64,000 nt of DNA, taken from contig JARWIR010000001.1 in NCBI GenBank assembly GCA_029959085.1, positions 69,006,899-69,070,898 of the forward strand, given 5' to 3'. The position numbers and the translations under genes are program-made. Shown in pieces: positions 32,772 through 44,445 of this stretch. Position 1 is the stretch's first letter, and every line of letters starts with the position of its first letter. The notes under the pieces were generated by a model. It searched no databases, had not been told where the DNA came from, and saw only the letters and a list, made by a program, of their open reading frames with translations. This DNA is from Nemophila menziesii. Lineage: Eukaryota; Streptophyta; Magnoliopsida; Boraginales; Hydrophyllaceae.

Positions 32772-34558
32772 TGATATCTCCCTATTTGTTCTAAATATTA
32801 GCCCTTTGGAGACATCATTTTAGGTGAATTATTGACTTATTAGATATATTTTTATGCTTATTTCGTCATATTACATTTTCTCCCCTTGGAATTAGACTAT
32901 TTGCATTTTAGAGCCTTTGTTCGTTAATTTGATTATTTTTAGTGCAAAGTTAGTATGTTCTTAAATTTCAATTCAAGGAGGAGAAGTGATAATTAGAGTA
33001 TTAGCTTATTTTTAGTGTGTTAGGAAGTATTTTATCCGAGTTTCTAATTTTAGAGTGCACTTTCCTATTTCTAGTCTTGAATTATTGATTTATTATTTTT
33101 AAAGCATATGCAGTTCAATTATTTATTTATTGTGAAGGTTTAAAAGATATATGGTAATTAATTAGAGACCAAGTAAAGTCTAATAAGTAAAGAAAAGAGA
33201 TTTACATGGAAATAAGAAGATTAAGGAAGGATATATGCAAAGAAGGAAAAGATAAAGCTGCCAAATAAATCTGAAATTCCAGCCACATTTCAAAGACAAG
33301 TCCATAACTTAATATTGGCTAGGAATTTGAGAGAATGGTCTGGACCAATGGATAGATATTTCCGAGACAAGCGGTTTCGACTATTGGAACGCAACAAACG
33401 GATAAGTATTGAAAGAGATATGACCAAAACAAATCAGCACCAGAATCTTACCTTTCCTAGATTTTAGGGCTGCGAATTAAAAAGTTCTTTAATTGTCTTC
33501 CACTCCAAGTAAAAACGAATTAGGGATTCCTAGCACCTATAAATACACCCCTTAGCCTCCTCTTTTACCTACACTTCATATAATTATTCTAGAGTCTTAA
33601 GTATTCAAGTCAGAGCAAGTAGGAAGGAAGAAAGCTGAGAGATGGAGCAGACATCTTCTCCAATTCGCAACCAAACCCAACCTCTTACTTAGGTTTTATT
33701 TATCTTTCTTTCTGTAAACATTATGTCTGTTATTTTTATTGTTTTATTTTTATTTTCCATTATGAGCCAAACCTTTTAAGTGCTTGAGAATCGCTATATG
33801 GGTTGAACCTTAATTTAGTTGGTTGATGTTTTCTGATTTGGGATTTTTATAATTTAATTTGGATTGAGTAATTTAGTATTGTTTATTATCGTATGGTTAT
33901 TTCACTATCAATTAATTAGCTAATCGGAGATAGGTCATAGTAATTAAGCTATTCACTAGTGGCGGTGATCATCTTGACGGGGGGTTTAATTACAAACATA
34001 GGTAATAAACGTAAGATAGAAATTATTGATCCTGACAGACTTAGTTAATCTTATAGCCACTTGGGTAGAGAACTTGGCATTCGAAGGTGGATTATGATCG
34101 CCCTGGCGGGGTTTGTAACATCTGAGAATAGCTCCTAAGTCCATCCTGACAGGGGTTAGGAAAATCTAGAATCCCGACTATTACTAGTTACTAATTTGTC
34201 CCTTAAAAGAAGCATTGATTAAGTTTATTTTGGTGAAACCCTAGCATGACTCAAGTACTATTTTCTCATCCTTGCGTCTCTTCATATTTTATTTTCTTGC
34301 ATTAGTCTTAATTTAGTTTAATATTTACTTTATCTGCACTTTAGTTCTTAAACAAAAACCAAACAAAAATCTATTTCCTTTACTTTTAATTGTCATTCAG
34401 GCAACTATTTACATTTAGTGCATAACACCTTAGTCTTACTTAATCCGTCACTGAGATAGAAATCCCGTTTACCGGATATTACTTGGACGACCCGTACACT
34501 TGCGGTAAGTGTCTTGCCTTTTTAGGTTTGTTTATTTAGAACACACAAGGAGACACCA
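32772..34558 (+). repeat. 3' LTR of element C
   Basis: TGATATCTCC to GAGACACCA, about 1787 bp. It is only distantly similar to the A/B LTR over most of its length. It keeps four CCTGACGG-like motifs (33973, 34031, 34102, 34145) in the same relative places. The 5' LTR is outside the window, so age and TSD cannot be judged. Confidence 0.85.
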
Positions 34559-35853
34559 CTTTCTTGTCAAACCTAGTGTAGTTTATGTTTACACCCTTAG
34601 TGTTTGATAGAAATATTTAGAGAACCCCTTTCATACTTAGGTGCTCAATTGATTGAACTTAATATTTTAGCTAAACTAGAATTGCTTAGTTTCTATTTAT
34701 CTCTTTAGGTACATAATCCATCAACAATACTTATCCTAGTTTTAAGGAAGAAGAGGATGAAGATGAGACTGAGACCGAGGATGATGATGAAGATGAGGAT
34801 GAAGATGACAAGGATGAGGATGATGATGATGATGATGATGATTATGAAAATTTTAAGATGATGATGGGAAGGGTATGGATGAAACGAAAGGGTAGGATGA
34901 AGAGGAAATAACTAAAACACAAGATAAATAAAATGAGGATGAAAGTGACAAAGATTATGTACCGCCTAACAATGAAGTTGAGGGAGATGAAAACGTCATA
35001 TTTAATAATGGTGTAGCACCAGTTCATTTGAGAACAATGTTAGGGTAATAGAGAAGAGTAACGAAAAAGACAAAGTAGTAGAAGAAAAGGAAGATGGTGG
35101 AGATCCAAAAGAAAAAGTAGCAGTCGAAGAGGAAGTGGACGTGGAATGTTGTCAATTATGTAAATGCTGATGAGATTGAATAAAGAAATAAAGAAGATCA
35201 AGTTGATAATAACAGGTAATTTGTGTAAACTGTATAATGATCTCATTAAGAATATATATTAGTGGGATTAATCCCATCAGAATCTGATAAATATTTTGAT
35301 TTCGAACTTAAAGCAGGATAAAAAGAGAAATGAATGAGAAACCCCAAAGTTTGGATAAAGGCATAGTCAAAAAATCATGATTGAAAAAGTTTATGAAAAT
35401 AAGTCCAAGGAAACAAGTGAGCCACAAAATTGAGCAGCGTGAAGGAAAAGATAAACCGTCGGACGAGAGTTATATCACAAAACCAGACACTAAAAGAAAG
35501 AAATCCAAAGACCACATTGTGTGTTCAACTGAGGATTATAAGGTTCTTCTAGATAAATGAATCCTTCCACAAATGAATGTTACCATTCGGAATGCCTTGT
35601 AGTAGCTAAATATGACCCAATCACTCCATCGGTAAGTATAATATATTAAAAAAATTAAATTATAAAAAGAACAAAAACTAAAATTTATTCATATTGTAAT
35701 ATCCATGTAACATAGGCAACAATGAGCATTATGGAGGGATGCTTGATGCACAACATAAGACTGAATCATTGGTGGAATGTCAAAATGCAATTCACGTGGA
35801 TGTAAACTGCATGGTAAGATGTGATGAGATTAGTCCCATCAAATAGTCATTTT
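34559..35853. other. Unassigned DNA with an acidic, coding-like tract
   Basis: The plus strand from about 34740 reads as a long E/D-rich stretch that runs into a basic stretch and stops near 34909. Another frame continues with DKDYVPPNNEVEGDEN near 34950. GAT/GAG/GAA triplets dominate, so part may be simple repeat. No family is recognised. It may be a decayed gene or a captured transposon gene. Confidence 0.3.
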
Positions 35854-36688
35854 TTATTTGGTGTCGCCTAGGGTGTGATAAAATAAATCACTAAACACCC
35901 TAGACTTAACACGATACTGCAAGTATTACAGGACGTATGCAAGTTCTAATGATAAGAAGATTCCTTTCTCAGAGACTTAAGTGTGTTATGCTTATGGGTA
36001 AATAAATCAGAGTAGCAATTAATAATTAAAAGACTAAAAATAAAGATGATTACTGGAGAGATTAATGATCAACTAAATAAAATTAAAGAAAATAAATAAA
36101 TATGAGAGAATGAGATGAGAAATTTGGCCCAGGTTTTGCTCGTATGCACTAATCCTTTTATTTCTTCTACTAGTTAATAAGGGTGATAATAACTCTTAGA
36201 TAAGTAGTCAGGATTCTAATTCCTCCCTACCCCCGTCGGGATGGACTAGGGTGGCGACCTCACAATCACGAGGGGACTTAAATAGGGTGCTCCAATGCCA
36301 CTAGGTTCCTAAATCAGACTGGCCTTCTAATGATGATCAGTGATTAAATCAAACCCTAATGACTATCTAGTTAGGCAAGCCCGTCAGGATCACTACCGCT
36401 CACTAGACGCTTATTTGATGTTTCAATAATTAGACACTCCTTCCGGGTAACCATCTAACTACTATTAGCACAACCCTAAATTGATCAGGTTTAAGGCAGA
36501 CAATAAATCAAAGCACATATGGTTAAGCAGCTAGAATCAATTTAAAATAATTCTCCCAAAGAAACATAGATAGAAGAAAATAGAACTCATAGATTATACA
36601 TATGCAAAACCCAAGCTATGGGAAAATTAGTTCATACTAGAAATAAATAAACAAAAAGAAAGATACATACTGTCAACTTGCTTCTCTT

Positions 36689-38851
36689 ACTTTTGTACCA
36701 GGAAGATTAATTGGAGAGAATATACTAATTGCCCAAGACATTGTAAGAGGCTACTCAAGACAAAATATTACTAAAAGGTGCACCCTAAAGCTGGATTTAA
36801 TGAAAGCTTATGACTTAGTGAACTGGGAGATCATATTAAAAACTTTGAAAGCTTTTGATTACCCTGATAAATCTATTAGATGGGTGAGTATGTGTCTTAC
36901 CAGTACATCATACTCAATTATGATTAATGGTAGCCCTCAAGGTTTCTTTAAAAGGGAAAAAGGCCTCAGGCAAGGGGACCCATTGTCACCATACTTATTT
37001 GTTATTGGTATGGAAGTGTTATCACAAATTTTCAAGCATATTGGAAAAAAAAAGAGTTTCAGTGGCACCCTAACTGTGGTAAAATAAAGCTCAATAATTT
37101 AATGTTTGCTGATGACTTACTTGTCTTCTTTAAATATTCAAAGGAATCAGCTATTCTTGTTAAGAAGGGACTTACATTGTTTGGAAAAATATCAGGACTA
37201 CATATCAGTGATAATAAAAGTAATATCTTCAATGGAGGTTGTATAGAGCAAGATAAACGGAATATGGAGGATATACTTAACATACCTGAGGGCTTCCTCC
37301 CTATGAAATATCTGGGGGGTTCCCCTCATAACAGGTAGATTAAGCCTCTCTGATTGTTATCCTCTAATTGAGAAAATGTCTACCAGGATTGATCATTGGG
37401 CCTCAAAGCACCTCACTTATGCAGGTAGGATCCAACTTATTAAATCAGTTTTAACTAGTATAACTAGCCATTGGTGTAATGTTTATACTCTCCCAAAAAG
37501 GGTGGTTAAACAACTTCAGAGTAAGATTATGGCCTTCTTGTGGTGTGGTAAAAGTAACTATGAAGGAGGTGCTAAAGTTTCTTGGGACCAGGTGTGCAAA
37601 CCTATTGAGGAAGGAGGGTTGGGTATAAAAAACCTATATGTTCAAAATCAGGTGGCTACACTTAAACTACTTTGGGGATGTTGTATTCCTAAAGATAGTA
37701 TATGGTCAAAATGGATCAACGTTAATCATTTGAAGGGTAAGTCTTTTTGGCAGGTTAAGATTCCAATAGACTGTTCATGGGGTTGGAGAAAAATCTTGAA
37801 GTGTAGAGATATAGCTAAGAATCTAATCAAATATACTGTTGGTAATGGTAAAAACATCTCAATGTGGTGGGATTACTGGTTACCTAACAATACAAACCTG
37901 TTTGAGGTGAAAAATAGTAACTTTGCTTCAGGATACTATGATAACAGTAAACTCTCTCAATTTTACTGTAATGGTAGATGGAAATGGCCGCTGATGCTGA
38001 GTTTCATGAAGGATTGGGTAAAAAACATCACTATAACAGAAGCTGATGATGCAATAAAATGTACCTGTACAAAAAAAGGTAATTTTGTTACATCTGAAGT
38101 ATATAATTATATTAGACAAAAGGGAATTACCAATAACTGGTCTAATATTATATGGAAGAACAAGAGTTTACCCAAATATAAAGTTATTTACTGGTTGGCA
38201 CACATAGATAAACTACCAACTAAGCAAAGACTAATGAATTGGGGACTTATCTCTAGCACAATATGTGAATTCTGTGGGTTGATGAGTGAGGACAAAAACC
38301 ACCTCTTTTGGAGCTGCTCATTCACAGCTCGTATATGGAATAAATGTCGGATTAAAGTTGGAATTAAGTGTAGTTCTATCGATTGGAACACAATCATTGA
38401 AGATCTTGCTCGAAGCAAAAAGAAAACCCTAAAGGCAGAAGTTGCGAATATGATTCTACCAATAGTTGTACACTCGATCTGGATTGAACGAAATAATAGA
38501 TTATTTAATAAAATCTATATGAGTGAAGAGGAGATTAACGAGAAGATAGTGAATTACCTGATTGAAAACCTAGTAAAGCTGAAATCATACGGCAAAGATA
38601 AGATTTCTGAAGAGGCGATTCGATGGAAAAGATAAAATGAAGAGAGAGAAATTAGGGCGTGAGTAGATATGCTTGTACTTGTATGTTTTGTCTGAAAGTA
38701 GAGAGTCAAAGTGTTTGTTTTATTATGTTTTGGTCTATTGGACCGATGTGAGTTGTAATGTTAGGGCCCTCTAAAATGGGCTTTGTACTGGACTGGTTTG
38801 TTCTTAATGATATAAAATTGGCTGGGCTTGCTGACCAAAAAAAAAAAAAAA
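36689..38851 (+). mobile_element. 5'-truncated L1-type LINE
   Basis: 2.16 kb with a poly(A) tail (38837-38851), flanked by the 14-bp TSD AACTTGCTTCTCTT (36675-36688 and 38852-38865). It begins within the reverse transcriptase, so over half of a full-length element is missing, as is usual for LINE copies. Inserted in the solo LTR 35859-39522 and therefore younger than it. Confidence 0.93.
36692..38635 (+). pseudogene. LINE ORF2 fragment: reverse transcriptase and C-terminal zinc-binding domain
   Basis: Open from the truncation point. The RT shows LKLDLMKAYDLVNW, GLRQGDPLSPYLF and, in the next frame, MFADDLLVFFK (the FADD catalytic box, near 37104). The last frame (to TAA 38633-38635) holds the zf-RVT type domain with GGLGIKNL and CEFCGLMSEDKNHLFWSC. 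Two single-base expansions in homopolymers break the frame: an A-run of nine at 37045-37053 and a G-run of six at 37314-37319. Otherwise the sequence is well preserved, so the insertion is not old. It would encode the enzyme for target-primed reverse transcription. Confidence 0.9.
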
Positions 38852-39654
38852 AACTTGCTTCTCTTGAATGACTAAAGATTGGACTAAGGTCTAGAACCGA
38901 GCAATGACTTGTTTACAATAGTTTAAGGGTGTATTTATAGGAGTCTAGGAAGCCCTAATTTGTTTTCTTGGAGTGGAAAACAAGTAATTGGACTTCTAGT
39001 CCAACTCAAATTCGTAGCCCTAAAATATAGAAAAGGTAATAAACAGTTGCTGTCTTGTTTTAGATGTAACTTCTTCAATATTGCTCCGATTGATGCGTTC
39101 TATATATCGAAACTGATCGTCTCAGAAATCTCTACAACTTTTCTTCACACCATTCTTCCAAATTACCAGCCAATACTGAGTTATGATCACTTTAATGTAC
39201 GTAGCTGTTGGAATTCAGATTTACTTGACAACTCTTTTTTTCTTATTTTATCTTTTCCTTCCTTTATCTCCAATTTCCATTATTATCTTCTTTTCTTTAT
39301 CTATTGGAATTGATTTGGCAACTAATTAATTACCATATATCCTTAAAGCTTCACAATTAACAAACAATCAAACCAAATATGCTCTAAAAATAATAATACA
39401 TCAAATCAAGACATGAAATAAGAAAATACAGTAATTCCAATAAAAATCGAGTATAACTTCCTAATAATTCCTAAAAATGATGTCTCCAACTAATATTAAT
39501 CATCACAAATTGGGAGACATCATTATTTAACCATCATTTTAATATATATTATTTCTTATAAACCATCACAGGAGTATGTAAATGATGGACCAAGGGATAA
39601 ATTAGAAGATTTGCTAAAAGATTGTACATGTTACTTCAAAACACGTAAGTATGT

Positions 39655-41090
39655 TGATGTCTCCTTATTTGTGATATAATAATCTAGGTTGGAGACATTA
39701 TTTTAGGTGTATTTGAATAATTAATTAGAGATTTTTATCTGTTAGTTGATGTATAATTTGTGTGTTAATTTGAAGCTATAGAGATTTATGGAATATAATT
39801 ATCTACCAAATCAATTCTAAGAAGATAAGGAAAGAAGATATGGAAGGAATCAAAAGATAAAAGGAAGTAGAGATAAAATAGGAAAGGAAAAGCTGCAAAG
39901 TAAATCTGAAATTCTGCAGTTACGTCCACTAAAGTAAAAATAACTTCAATAGGTTGTGAATTTGGATGAGAATTAAATGAGTAAAGATATATCTTTCCGC
40001 TGCGGCCATTTCGATATAAAGTAGGCGAAAATTGGCTCAATAACGAAGGAGATATGATCAAAACAATGAGTAGTGTTTATCCTCTCCGATATTTTAGGAA
40101 ACGAATTTGAGTCGGACTTGGACTCAAATTACTTGCCTTATACTCAAATATTTCGACCAAGGGTCTTCTTAACACCTATAATGCACCATCTTATTATTTT
40201 AAACATGTCCTTGCCTAGTCCTTAAGTATTATTCATCATAGAAGTCATTCAAGAGAAGCAAGTTGACAGTATGTATCTTTATTTTAGTTTTATTCTTTCC
40301 AGCATGAACTAAATTTCCCATAACTTGGGTTTTGCATATGTATAATCTTTGAATTCTATTTTCTTCTATCTAAGTTTGTTTGGGAAACACCTTTCTAAAT
40401 TGATTCTAGCTTCTTAACCTTTATATTTATTTTATGTGTTTTGATTTATTGACCGTAGTTCTTGCTAGTGCATGAGTTTAGACTACCCCAGTAATAGTAG
40501 TTGGATGGTCACTGGAAGGGGTGTCTAATTGTTGAAAAACCACATAAACGTCTAGTGTGCGGTAGTGATCTGGAAGGGCTTGTCTAACTAGATAGCTATT
40601 AGGGTTTGAGAATTTAACCACCGATCACTGCGCAAGGTTCCCTTACCTAAGTCCCCTGGTAATTGGTCGCCACCTAAGTCCACGTGGAAGGGGGTAAGGA
40701 GTAATATAGAATCCTGGCCACTTACTTTAAGAGTTTTAATCACCCTTATTAACTAGTAGAATAAATGGAAGGATAAGTACATACAAGCAAACCTGAGCTA
40801 TATTTCTCATCTTATTCTTACATCTTTTAATTATTTGCATTGTCTATAGTTTAATTGATCTATCCACAATGATTCCTATTTACTTTTATTTGTCTTTTAA
40901 TTCATTGAGCTATTTCTTACTACGCTTTCTTGCAATCTATTTGTATAACACACTAAGTCCCTGAGAACGAATCTAACTTATCATTAAAACTTGCATACGA
41001 CTTGTGATACTTGTAGTGACTAACATGTTTGGTTAGGGTGATAATTGCATCTTTTATTATCATATTTTTATCTCACCCTAACAGCCACCA
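39655..41090 (+). repeat. Solo LTR (Athila-like family), forward
   Basis: 1436 bp, TGATGTCTCC to ACAGCCACCA, flanked by TSD TATGT (39650-39654 and 41091-41095). It lies 132 bp from the end of the reverse solo LTR of a related family. No coding content. Confidence 0.9.
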
Positions 41091-41144
41091 TATGTTCTAT
41101 TTTCAATACAAACTAAAGGCGGGAAACACACATTATGAACACTC

Positions 41145-41840
41145 ATGGTATATCTTAAGTCATGTGATGAATTCTACCACTATAATGAAATGAAGGGAAA
41201 CAAAATAGTAGGGGATAAAACAAATGAAAATGCAAAATACATTATAAAAGAAGTGATAAAAGGGGAGACAAATCATGAAGTCGTGCACAATACTATAACC
41301 ACCCAAAACCAGCAATATATATCTATACGTGATTCTGTATGCATTTGATTTAAATCAAAGAGAAATAGTACGTGGTCGATATATATAAAGACATATTGAT
41401 AAATACAGAGACGTGATAGTAAACTTGGTTGTTGTATGAGATGAAGGTAGCAACCAATAAATTTCTAAGAGTACGATGATCAAAGTTTGTAATAATCTTA
41501 GACTATTATCGAAATTTGTAATGATTTCATCAAGTTTAAGACTACGTGCGATTTTTCGGTGAACGTAGTTACCTTTTTTACTATACTTCATCGGTGAAAG
41601 CAAACGAGAATGCACAACACTTGATGAAGGTAGTGACAAAAGAAGAAAGAAATGATCAAGTTAACCACGAGGGTTGTTCACACCAAAAACCAACAATGCA
41701 TAATTCAGGTCTATACGTCCTTCTATATGCTGAAGATTTGTATACAAGATAATGTGTACGTAGAGTACAAATCAACAAAAACCGATCAATATAGTGATAA
41801 GATAGTAAATTAGTTATTGTATGATAGTAAGACAACAGAA
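41145..41840 (+). repeat. Diverged tandem duplication of about 400 bp with coding-like similarity
   Basis: 41145-41470 and 41546-41840 are similar in order and content. Each contains a short open frame on the plus strand (41145-41348, 67 aa; 41546-41752, 68 aa) sharing the pattern (T/A)NENA...K.V.K.E....(E/Q)V.H. Nucleotide identity looks like about two thirds. No known domain is recognised and no splice pattern is clear, so a real gene is doubtful. Confidence 0.4.
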
Positions 41841-42879
41841 AGCGGGAAGGTCATGAAATCTTGAAGTCTCTTGTTCATGAAATCAAATAAGATTGTGCAA
41901 AAATTTCCCGTATCTGAAAATATCGCAAAATGCACTCATATTTTTATTTTTATTAGAATCTATTAATAACAATCATGTTTATGTGTGCAAAGAAAGGAAA
42001 TAAAATGTGTGCATTGAACAATTACCTTCAGATTTTGTTGTTGTTTTTAGAGTAAAATATGACACTTACCTAAAAACAATTTTAACCTATACGTAGTGAT
42101 CTATTTTTGGTATTTGCTCTTACATTTTTTACAAAATATCATTTTTAGGTCATACACATTTTCCATCATTCTCTTTTTTACCATTTCACTCACTCCATTA
42201 GATATTTAACAAATTTTAACTTTAATTACTATAAAACAGAAAAATATCATCAAGGCGAACTGTAGTATCCACCTGACATCACCCAAAAAGGAACCAATAA
42301 TATATTCAGATACTATATTATTTAGTATAGAGCAGTGACAACTCATATAATTTTTTATGCAGACTTTGATACTCTTGGGTGTAACACTCATTACTCCAGT
42401 TATTTATCCTGAAAAACCACTTGCATATTTTAACTTGATATTTTTTGACGATTTATTTCTCTTTCTCGACTTCGAATATTATCATATAACTAATAAGAGA
42501 CCTTCACCTGTGTTATGCGACATTGCACAATTATAGAGATAATTTGTAGTCATTTAGTATAAATTTTTTACGACGAATAAGTGATTCCGCTATATAATCA
42601 ATAATATATATTTTTGATCATTTTATTCCGCTAGGAAAAAAACGTCCCGTACAAGTACTTCGTCAAAATTTAATTTAAAGAATCACAATTACCTTTCATA
42701 GTTACATGGTTAATTAATGTTAAGGGAACTATGAAGATCGACAACTAATAAACCTGTAATGAAAAATGAGTATTTGTAGATGCGACAACTTCATCATTTA
42801 TAAAAACCCCTTTTAAAATATGATGTGATAAAAATAAAAATAAATACATGCTATTACTTAAGCTTATTTCATAAAAACA
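41841..42879. other. AT-rich DNA, nothing recognised
   Basis: No gene, LTR end or repeat family was recognised. Confidence 0.5.
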
Positions 42880-43039
42880 GTCAAGCTGACCATCTTGCAA
42901 AAGTCGCTAGACACGGAGCCAGAAGAACGGAAGATACGATCCGGACCCTTTCTGGATGCTTTATCAAGCTAGGAATTGGCTAGATTCCTAGCTCTTTTCT
43001 TTATTTCTTTTCTTTTGTCTTGTCCAAAAAAAAAAAAAA
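42880..43039 (+). mobile_element. LINE-type 3' end fragment with poly(A)
   Basis: The plus strand reads NSQADHLAKVARHGARR, the end of an RNase H domain of the RVT_3 kind found at the C-terminus of plant LINE proteins. A short T-rich 3' UTR and a 14-base poly(A) follow (43026-43039). No target-site duplication was found, so the left limit is approximate. Confidence 0.55.
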
Positions 43040-43120
43040 GTACAGAATATATATATTAACTTCAATAAGACAAAAGTAACTATCAGCTCCAGCAATACAC
43101 ATAACTAAATGGTCATTCTT

Positions 43121-43661
43121 TTTTTTTGTCAATAAACCCAACGAAAAAAAAAACTATCCCGAATTACTAGTACATTTTAAAGAAGAAAGACTAACGAAAA
43201 ATTCAACAATAGACCCGTCGGACACCTAGAGATGTCTATATTAAGCCTACCGCATTTTGCAACTTTGTCCACCATCTATTCTCTTTTGATGTGAATGACC
43301 TTCCATCCTGGAAACCTCTCAATCCAACTAAGTGCTTCTCCAATCATTGGACGTATTCACCAGTTGATTTTTTCTTTTTTTAGAATATCCTGAACAACTT
43401 CAAGGTTATCAGAGTAGAACGAGCTACTCTGGAGATTGAGATATGCTGCAGATCTCATAGCCTGAAGGAAAACCCAGATTTCACCGTCCACCACCGTATT
43501 AATCCTTGATCTCTTGATAATTTTATGCTTAATCGCCCCTTCCTTATTAACTCCTATTGATGCCATGCATGTTGGCTCCCAACTATTGACAAATGAAGCA
43601 TCATTCATCCAAATATAGTCTGCATCGTCATTAATGAGAGAATTTGTATCGGTTTTATTTG
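43121..43661 (-). mobile_element. Short 5'-truncated LINE insertion
   Basis: Flanked by an 18-bp TSD, AACTAAATGGTCATTCTT, at 43103-43120 and 43662-43679. The tail is a T-run at 43119-43127 (poly(A) on the minus strand). The body encodes a decayed RNase H domain. Length about 540 bp. Confidence 0.85.
43200..43608 (-). pseudogene. RNase H-like (RVT_3) domain fragment
   Basis: From the minus strand at 43608: DASFVNSWEPTCMASIG, then VVDGEIWVFLQAMRSA and SDNLEVVQDIL. A TGA at 43357-43359 is followed, still in frame, by EALSWIERFPGWKVIHIKRE and a second stop. The spacing of D, E and D residues fits the RNase H fold used by plant LINEs. Truncated and inactive. Confidence 0.6.
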
Positions 43662-43707
43662 AACTAAATGGTCATTCTTGTCAAAGTCTAATGCAAAATG
43701 ATGTTAT

Positions 43708-44445
43708 AAGACAATCTCCAGTAGATGCGCTATTTTTATACTTCATATTTCATTATGCCGTATCAAAATCCAGCTACTCCATAAATATACCGTATCGATT
43801 TCCAGTTTTACTATTTTAGTTACTCTATACATACAATTTATATCTGCTATTTATTTATAATATTATAATTCTATGATAGAAATTTAATTTAATTTTAATT
43901 TTTAGTTATATATTTACAATAATGTAAATAATAATAAATTAATATCATAATATTTTTAATTTTGGTTTTGTTGTATTTAAATAAAATATTAAATTATTTT
44001 ATATTCATTTTTACTTACAATATATTATATATGAATTATACTTTTAATTTAAAAAATTAATAATTTAAATTAAAATATATATTCAATTATAAAATAATAT
44101 ATAATTTTTATTACTAATATTCTAAAATAATTAAGAATATAAACTTGATTTCATTTCAATCTAATTTTTGTCACTTTTACAATTTTAAATTTTTTTAAAT
44201 TTAAGATAATTGACTCAAGTTAATTATATTTTATTTATAATTCATAAAATGATTAAAAAAAAGCTTTTGCCGTAGGAGGAGAGATGCACTACATATAGCA
44301 CATATGTGAAAAGAAATGCCGTGTAATATTTGTGGGTCCCATGATTTACCGTACCTGCGGGAGTAAACAATTTGTTTCTATACTGCATTTTTTTATATTT
44401 TTTCCTGTAAATATTCATTTAGCGCATTTGCTAGAGATGGTCTAA
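43708..44445. mobile_element. MITE-like element with imperfect terminal inverted repeats
   Basis: The left end AGACAATCTCCAGTAGATGC (43709-43728) matches the inverted right end AGACCATCTCTAGCAAATGC (44423-44442), about 16 of 20 bases. The interior is extremely AT-rich and non-coding, about 740 bp. No convincing target-site duplication was found, so the superfamily is open. Confidence 0.5.

Larger units (their letters stand above)
1..34558 (+). mobile_element. Element C: old Athila-like Ty3/gypsy element, 3' part only, split by nested insertions
   Basis: C is the outermost layer of the stack. Its pieces are 1-165, 12592-14059, 31880-32771 and the 3' LTR 32772-34558; everything between belongs to younger insertions. 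The pieces join cleanly: DNA on either side of A continues after one GTAGT is removed, and DNA on either side of D continues through ATATG into a segment that matches the same place in A (near 10150). Order along C is palindrome-bearing spacer, short ORF remnant, hairpin, 3' non-coding region, PPT, LTR, which is the order seen in A and B. The 5' LTR, gag and pol lie outside the window. Plus orientation is set by the PPT preceding 32772. Confidence 0.85.
35859..39522 (-). repeat. Solo LTR (Athila-like family), reverse, split by a LINE
   Basis: Starts TGGTGTCGCC and ends GGAGACATCA on the plus strand, flanked by TSD TTATT (35854-35858 and 39523-39527). Without the LINE (36689-38851) and its duplicated target it is about 1.49 kb. 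It is related to the LTR at 39655-41090, in opposite orientation. No internal sequence accompanies it, so it is a product of LTR-LTR recombination. Confidence 0.88.
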
